Source of the DNA: Defluviicoccus sp046348835
GTDB lineage: Bacteria; Pseudomonadota; Alphaproteobacteria; Rhodospirillales; Defluviicoccaceae
Reading direction: 5' to 3'
DNA length: 64,000 bases
NCBI GenBank assembly: GCA_046348835.1
Contig: JAXMDM010000003.1
Coordinates: 310,001-374,000, forward strand
Position numbers and translations under genes: made by a program
Shown here: positions 59,603-64,000 of the stretch, piece after piece
Numbering within the stretch: position 1 is the first letter of the stretch
How the letters are laid out: the number at the start of each line of letters is the position of its first letter
Notes under the pieces: model-generated
What the model was told of the DNA's origin: nothing
Database searches by the model: none
Seen by the model: only the letters and a program-made list of their open reading frames with translations

Positions 59603-61723
59603 TTACGGGTTAGGCGGGGAGGGCAGTTGCGCCGCCAGCCGGGGCGCTGGGGTCGCCGGTGGCGAGCGGCGCGGTCCGATCAGGGCGCGGAGCAGGGTGG
59701 CGATGGTGACGCTGTTGTGGGCGACCGCCGAGAAGACGGGAGAGGCGTAGCCTGAGGCGGCGGCGATGAAAAGCAGGGTGTTGAGCACCACCGCCCAGCG
59801 GAAGTTGCTCTGAATGAGCCAGATGGTCTCGCCCGCCAGCGCCCGTCCCTCGACCACGCCGGATAGGCTATCGCGCAGCAGCACGACATCGGCGGTGGCG
59901 CGGCTGATCTCGGCCCCGCGCGGCATGGCGATGCCGACGTCGGCGGCGGTGAGCGCCGGCGCGTCGTTGACGCCGTCGCCGACGAAGGCCACCTTCCGCC
60001 CCATCGCCTGCAGCTCGCGCACCACCTCCGCCTTCTCCTCCGGCTTGCGCTCGCTGTAGACCATGTCGAGCCCGAGCGCGTCGGCAACGAGGCGGGACTT
60101 GCCCTCGCGATCGCCGCTCAGCAGGACCAGGGTGCCGACGCCCAACTCGCGCAGTCTCGCCATCGCCGCCGCCGCCTCCGGCCGCGGCCGGTCGCGCAGG
60201 GCGACGATACCGGCAGGCTCACCGTCGATCGCGGCGTAGAGCAGAAGTTTGCCTTCACCCTCCAGGCGCTCGGAATCGGTGGCGAACGGCGCAAACGGAA
60301 CCTGCATGTGTTCTTCAAGGAAGTGCCGGCTGCCGACGACGATGCGCTTGCCGTCGGCCTCGCTGATCAGGCCGTGGGCGACGATGAAGTCGACCTCGTC
60401 GTGGTGGATATGCGCCAGCGCCTTGCGCCGCGCCTCGCGGACGATGGCGTCGGCGACAGGATGCCGGGCGTGCTCTTCCAGCGAGGCCAGCAGCGCCAAG
60501 AGCCTGTCCCGACTGCGCTGATGATCGATGGGGAGCACGTCGGTCACCGCCAGATCGCCGAAGCTCAAGGTGCCGGTCTTGTCGAAGACGAAGGTATCCA
60601 CCTGCGACAGCGCTTCGATGCTGCGTCCGCCCTTGATCAGGATGCCGTCGCGGCCGCCGCGGTAGAGGGCGGACTTGATCGCCACCGGCGCCCCCAGCTT
60701 CAGCGCGCACGAGTAGTCGATGAGGAAGACCGAAGCGACCCGGTTGAGGTCGCGGGTGACGAGGAAAGTGAGCGCGCCGACGCCGAGGGTGAGCAGGACC
60801 CGCTGCCCGGCCAGGCGCTCCGCCTTCGACTGGATCACCGGCTTGCGGTCGAGGGCGGAGTTGATGAAGGCGGCGATGCGGGCGGTGGTGGTGGCGCTGC
60901 CCACCCTGAGCGAGCGGATGCGCAGCCGCCCCTCCTCGACGGCGCCGCCGGCGAGGACCATGGCGCCGGCCTCGCGGTCGATGGGGACGCTTTCGCCGGT
61001 GATCGATGCGAGATTGATGGTGGCGGCGCCGCTGAGGATCTGCCCGTCGACCGGAATCATCTCGCCCGGGCCGACGACGACGATGTCATGTTCCCGCACC
61101 TCCGCCGCCGCCACTTCCCGCACGCTGCCGTCGGCCGCCTCCACCCAGGCATGGGCGGGGGGACGGGCGAGGAGACGGCGCAGCAGATCGGTCGACGCCT
61201 GGCTGGTGGTCGCTTCCAGATAATTGCCGAGATTGAGAAAGGTGAGGGTGGCGGCGGCGGTGCCGAACTCGCCGCGGGCGAGGGCGATGGACAGGGCCGC
61301 CGCGTCGAGGGCGGCGACCGACAGCCCCGACGACAAGAGGGCGCCGATCCCCTTGACGATCGTCGGTGCCGCCACCAGCCAGGTGACCGCCAGTCGTGCC
61401 GGAGCGGGAAGAAACCAGCCGGTAGTGAGGACCGCGGCCGAGACGATGGTGCCGCGAAGATAGCGGGCTGTCGGCTTCGGTTCCGGTCGCCGCGGGCGAA
61501 TGTCGGCCGGCGTCCGGGCGATCCGCTCCAGCAACGCGGTTCGGGTCGCCTCGGACCCGTCGTAGTGGACGACCAGCGACCGCGCCGCCGGACTGGCGCG
61601 AACGGCCGAGACGCCCTTTACCGCATCCGGCAACGCGACCACGAAGTCGCCATAGAGACGGCTATCGAACCGGCTCCTGCTGCGGAAACGAATTCGGCCG
61701 CGGACCTCGTGGACGATACGCAT
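59603..61723 (-). CDS. P1B-type metal ATPase with SCALK instead of CPC
   Basis: Heavy-metal-type P-ATPase, 706 residues. Order: HMA2-like domain without CxxC (residues 1-70), helix pairs, actuator loop with ITGESVPID (TGES 242-245), a membrane segment with DYSCALKLGAP (SCALK 338-342) where other P1B pumps have CPC, the phosphorylation site FDKTGTLSFGD (Asp381), and the hinge VGDGVNDAPALTAADVGIAM. The absence of CPC and CxxC argues for a metal other than Cu(I) or Zn handled by classic sites, or for a different transport role. The start at ATG 61723 gives the HMA2 domain directly. It is 22 bases after the 81-residue gene in the same cluster. Confidence 0.87.
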   Translation of the reverse strand: MRIVHEVRGRIRFRSRSRFDSRLYGDFVVALPDAVKGVSAVRASPAARSLVVHYDGSEATRTALLERIARTPADIRPRRPEPKPTARYLRGTIVSAAVLTTGWFLPAPARLAVTWLVAAPTIVKGIGALLSSGLSVAALDAAALSIALARGEFGTAAATLTFLNLGNYLEATTSQASTDLLRRLLARPPAHAWVEAADGSVREVAAAEVREHDIVVVGPGEMIPVDGQILSGAATINLASITGESVPIDREAGAMVLAGGAVEEGRLRIRSLRVGSATTTARIAAFINSALDRKPVIQSKAERLAGQRVLLTLGVGALTFLVTRDLNRVASVFLIDYSCALKLGAPVAIKSALYRGGRDGILIKGGRSIEALSQVDTFVFDKTGTLSFGDLAVTDVLPIDHQRSRDRLLALLASLEEHARHPVADAIVREARRKALAHIHHDEVDFIVAHGLISEADGKRIVVGSRHFLEEHMQVPFAPFATDSERLEGEGKLLLYAAIDGEPAGIVALRDRPRPEAAAAMARLRELGVGTLVLLSGDREGKSRLVADALGLDMVYSERKPEEKAEVVRELQAMGRKVAFVGDGVNDAPALTAADVGIAMPRGAEISRATADVVLLRDSLSGVVEGRALAGETIWLIQSNFRWAVVLNTLLFIAAASGYASPVFSAVAHNSVTIATLLRALIGPRRSPPATPAPRLAAQLPSPPNP

Positions 61724-61745
61724 GACGGGGACGGAGACGATGGGC

Positions 61746-61991
61746 TCAGGACGCCTCCGCCTCCGGCTCCTGCGCGACCTCGTGCTGGATCTCGGCCTGG
61801 GCGTCGTGGAAGCGCTCCTTCGCCTCGGCAAAACCGGCGGTGATCATGTTGGAGGTCCGCGCCAGGGTGGTGAACAGCGCGCGCTGGACCGAGGGGTTTG
61901 TCACCACCAGGGTCACCACCGCACCGACGCCGAAGCCGGTGAGAAAGTTGCCGCGGGCGAGGGTGTGGACGAACGAACTGTGGTCATACAT
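61746..61991 (-). CDS. 81-residue membrane protein of the metal-ATPase cluster
   Basis: Short protein with an N-terminal amphipathic or membrane segment (FLTGFGVGAVVTLVVTNPSV) followed by a charged helix (FAEAKERFHDAQAEIQHEVA) and an acidic end. GGAG lies a few bases before the ATG. The layout (one helix plus a charged coiled tail) resembles YtxH-like or DUF6110-like partners seen beside HMA2/P1B ATPases; the resemblance is from memory. It is 92 bases downstream of the His-rich gene and 22 bases upstream of the ATPase gene. Confidence 0.72.
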   Translation of the reverse strand: MYDHSSFVHTLARGNFLTGFGVGAVVTLVVTNPSVQRALFTTLARTSNMITAGFAEAKERFHDAQAEIQHEVAQEPEAEAS

Positions 61992-62083
61992 GGGAAACTC
62001 CTTCTAATCGTCAGATGGGCGGGCAGGGCGCACCGAACCGCTCCCGTTCTCCCGGGGCCGGCCGGTTTGCCGGGGAAACCTGC

Positions 62084-62722
62084 TTACGCGGGCTGTTTCG
62101 GGGCCGTCCCGCTCTTGCCGGTCTTGCTGCGTGGGGCTGTCGGAGCGGCTGCCGGCACCGCGGCACCTTTCTCCCCTCCGGCACCACTCAGAATGGCAAA
62201 GGCGCCAATCCCGGCGGCCGCCAGTGCGATGAAGCTAAACATGGGATGGGAGCGCACCAACTGACCGGCGACCGAGGCGACGGCCATGGTTGCGGCTCCC
62301 TGGGCGCTGCTCTTCACCACGTTGCGGGTGGCTTCCTCGGTGGTGATCGCCCCCTGCCGAACCCGCGCCATCTCCACCACCCCGGTGGTCATTCCGCCCA
62401 ACGCGGCGCCGAAGGCGCCCGCCTGGACGACGCTACCGGCGCTGGGCAGGAGCGAGCGCGGAGCGGCGCCCCTTTCGCCCTGCCAGCCGGCGCCGGCGCC
62501 CCAGCCGGCGCCTTGCTCGCGCTGATGATGATGCCCATGATGATGGTGATGACAGCCGTTCTCGGCCGCTCCGGCGGTTTCCTGACGTGCCTTCGCGCCC
62601 TGCATCCCTTGCCCGATCCCTTGCCCGCCGGATTGGCCCGCCTCGTCCCATGCGGCCGCGGTCATCGGTCCGCGGGATTGGCAGCGCCCCTGGCGTGGAC
62701 CGCCCGTTGACCCTCTGTCCAT
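62084..62722 (-). CDS. His-rich membrane-associated protein of the metal-ATPase cluster
   Basis: 212-residue protein starting at ATG 62722 (GAGGGA about nine bases upstream). A Gly/Gln-rich N-terminus leads to CHHHHHGHHHQ (residues 57-67), an obvious metal-chelating run. It is followed by Gly/Ala-rich helices (AGAFGAALGGMTTGVVEMAR, GAATMAVASVAGQLV, FIALAAAGIGAFAILSGAGG) that may associate with the membrane. It is the first gene of the cluster and likely supplies or buffers the metal (Ni, Co, Zn or Mn) for the pump; this is inference. No family was recognised. Confidence 0.7.
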   Translation of the reverse strand: MDRGSTGGPRQGRCQSRGPMTAAAWDEAGQSGGQGIGQGMQGAKARQETAGAAENGCHHHHHGHHHQREQGAGWGAGAGWQGERGAAPRSLLPSAGSVVQAGAFGAALGGMTTGVVEMARVRQGAITTEEATRNVVKSSAQGAATMAVASVAGQLVRSHPMFSFIALAAAGIGAFAILSGAGGEKGAAVPAAAPTAPRSKTGKSGTAPKQPA

Positions 62723-63240
62723 GGAACCCGTCCCTCTTTTTGTCACTGTCGTGCTCCTCAGCCTGCATGAGGAGACCGCCGAACCCGCGACGGCGCCCGT
62801 GCATGCGTGCCCGTTTCCGGTGATCCCCGTGCTTCGACGATAGCATGGCGCAGTCTCAGCCGGCGAAAATCCTACCGGCTACTGCGCGCAAACCGCAACA
62901 CCTGCGGGCCCGCCCGTCCATGCTCCTGCGATCCGGGCGGAATGTTAACGCCGCATCGTCCGCAGTTCTTCACATTACCCGGAGCGATACTGCCGAGAAC
63001 GGTCACCAACGCCGCCTTCGCCCTGGGCCCGGGACACGAGGACCGGCCGGGACGGATCGATTAGGTCAATGCACCGGACCCGTCAAGCGCTTGCCGCGCA
63101 GCCGAGGGCGGATATGCCGTCATGGCGAGCCTGGCCCGAGCGGCGCTTTTCGCAAGCACACCCGGGGGGTGGCGGGGACGGAGCGCCGCCCCGACGAGGG
63201 GGGCGGGGCCGGCGATGCGGCGCAGCCCCGCCGCCGGCGT
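62723..63240. other. gene-free stretch
   Basis: 518 bases between the metal-ATPase cluster and the copper chaperone gene. It should hold the cluster promoter. At about 63186-63235 a GC-rich inverted repeat (GGCGGGGC with GCCCCGCC) follows the copper-chaperone stop on the minus strand and could be its terminator. No supported gene is present. Confidence 0.4.
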
Positions 63241-63747
63241 TCAATGGGTGTGGCCGCCCATCTGAGGAGCGTCCCCGGGCTGCCCCGCCGGTCCGCCGGC
63301 GGCGACCGACTGGACGGCGACCTCGACCGTCACCTTCCCGGCCTTGGCGAAATCCAAGGTCAAAGGGAAAGTCTCACCCTCCTTGAGCGGCGCCTTCAGC
63401 GACATCAGCATCACGTGGAGGCCTCCCGGCTTCAGCTCCGCCGGTTTGCCGGGCTCCACCTCGATGCCCTCGACCGGGCGCATCCGCATCACGTCACCCT
63501 CGGCGATGTGGGTGTGCAACTCGGCCTCGCCCGCGACCGGACTGGAGGCGCCGACGAGCCGGTCGCCGGTGGCACCCTTGGTGCTGATGCGCATGTAGGC
63601 GGCGCCGACGGTGGCGGTGCCGGCGGACGCGCGGGCCCAGGGATGATCGATGGCGATATCGCCGACGGTGAAGGTATCGGCGGCGGTGGCTGCCGATGCG
63701 ATGGTGACGGCAGCCGCGAGGGCGACGCCAAAGAGACTCCGGTACAT
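63241..63747 (-). CDS. periplasmic copper chaperone PCu(A)C
   Basis: Exported copper-binding protein that delivers Cu(I) to cytochrome oxidase CuA, 168 residues. A Sec signal (LFGVALAAAVTIASAATAA) precedes the DUF461 fold: IDHPWARASAGTATVGAAYM, LVGASSPVAGEAELHTHIAE, and the ligand motifs with Met/His (HTHIAEGDVMRMRPVEG and GGLHVMLMSL), matching H(M)x10Mx21HxM. The C-terminus GGHTH adds further histidines. AAGGA lies upstream of the ATG. It stands alone, near the metal-ATPase cluster but behind a large gap. Confidence 0.9.
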   Translation of the reverse strand: MYRSLFGVALAAAVTIASAATAADTFTVGDIAIDHPWARASAGTATVGAAYMRISTKGATGDRLVGASSPVAGEAELHTHIAEGDVMRMRPVEGIEVEPGKPAELKPGGLHVMLMSLKAPLKEGETFPLTLDFAKAGKVTVEVAVQSVAAGGPAGQPGDAPQMGGHTH

Positions 63748-64000
63748 CGTTGATCGTTCCTTAAATTATCAGCGACGAGAGGCAATGTCCGCCACATTCC
63801 CGTATCCGGTTGGGCGAACGGCGCCCACATATAGGGTCTCCGGACGATGGTTTCGATGCGATTCGCAATGCAATTGAGCGCCGCCGCCCGCGGTCTCCTG
63901 TCGCCGCCGGTCAAAAAGCCCGGCCGGATCGGGCATTGACTTTTTTTGACGAAACGCGAATGTGCGATGCTGCCGGCAGGCGGGAAGGACATCGACATCC
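63748..64000. other. edge of the window
   Basis: 253 bases upstream of the copper chaperone gene. Plus-strand TTGACTTTTTTTGACG near 63936 could be part of a promoter for a gene beyond the window; no start codon with a ribosome site is seen before the end. Confidence 0.3.

Overview
The window is GC-rich, gene-dense bacterial chromosome. The gene set points to an alphaproteobacterium, most likely of the Rhodospirillales type. The evidence is a complete System I cytochrome c maturation operon (ccmABCDEFGHI), the order ffh-rpsP-rimM-trmD-rplS-leuC-leuD-leuB-asd, an MtaB/DapF/FtsY cluster, malonyl-CoA decarboxylase and a CC0125-type lipoprotein. The taxon is inferred from gene order and family flavour only; no rRNA or tRNA gene was seen.

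Layout. 1-3.1 kb: a lipoprotein and a phosphonate-type ABC transporter (phnD-phnE-phnC, minus strand). 3.3-7.4 kb: a basic hypothetical protein, a ParE/RelE-type toxin-antitoxin pair, infC with an apparent AUA start, a decayed VOC gene and thrS. 7.5-14.4 kb: an alpha/beta hydrolase coupled to an exported Trypco2-like protein, a YdjC/ChbG deacetylase, a slipin/NfeD membrane pair, an SDR protein and a TPR protein. 14.4-17.4 kb is an accessory island. It holds an AT-rich propeller-like gene, a duplicated 3' end of a glutathione S-transferase gene, and a GIY-YIG nuclease gene bracketed by two nested pairs of inverted palindromic repeats. 17.5-26.4 kb: an orphan periplasmic binding protein, then the ccm operon. 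26.5-35.5 kb: a Pro/Gly repeat protein, pgk, a Nudix hydrolase, a Phd/PIN toxin-antitoxin module, a hotdog thioesterase, a class III cyclase, ftsY, a frameshifted mtaB and dapF.

35.5-36.2 kb is a gene-free stretch full of REP-like palindromes, ending in a good sigma70-type promoter for ffh. 36.2-44.4 kb: the SRP/ribosome/tRNA-modification genes and the leucine and aspartate-semialdehyde genes. 44.4-55.5 kb: a lipoprotein, a Tat-exported beta-carbonic anhydrase, an SLC13-type permease, a DctA-type symporter translationally coupled to a TAXI binding protein, a D-amino-acid dehydrogenase, Nnr and malonyl-CoA decarboxylase. 55.6-64 kb: a duplicated HdeA-like protein, a glycine-zipper lipoprotein, a cold-shock protein, catalase, a four-gene metal-ATPase cluster (non-canonical SCALK motif, His-rich partner) and a PCu(A)C copper chaperone.

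The observations that most deserve follow-up are the repeat-bracketed GIY-YIG cassette, the DctA-TAXI pairing, the SCALK-type ATPase cluster and the non-canonical infC start.
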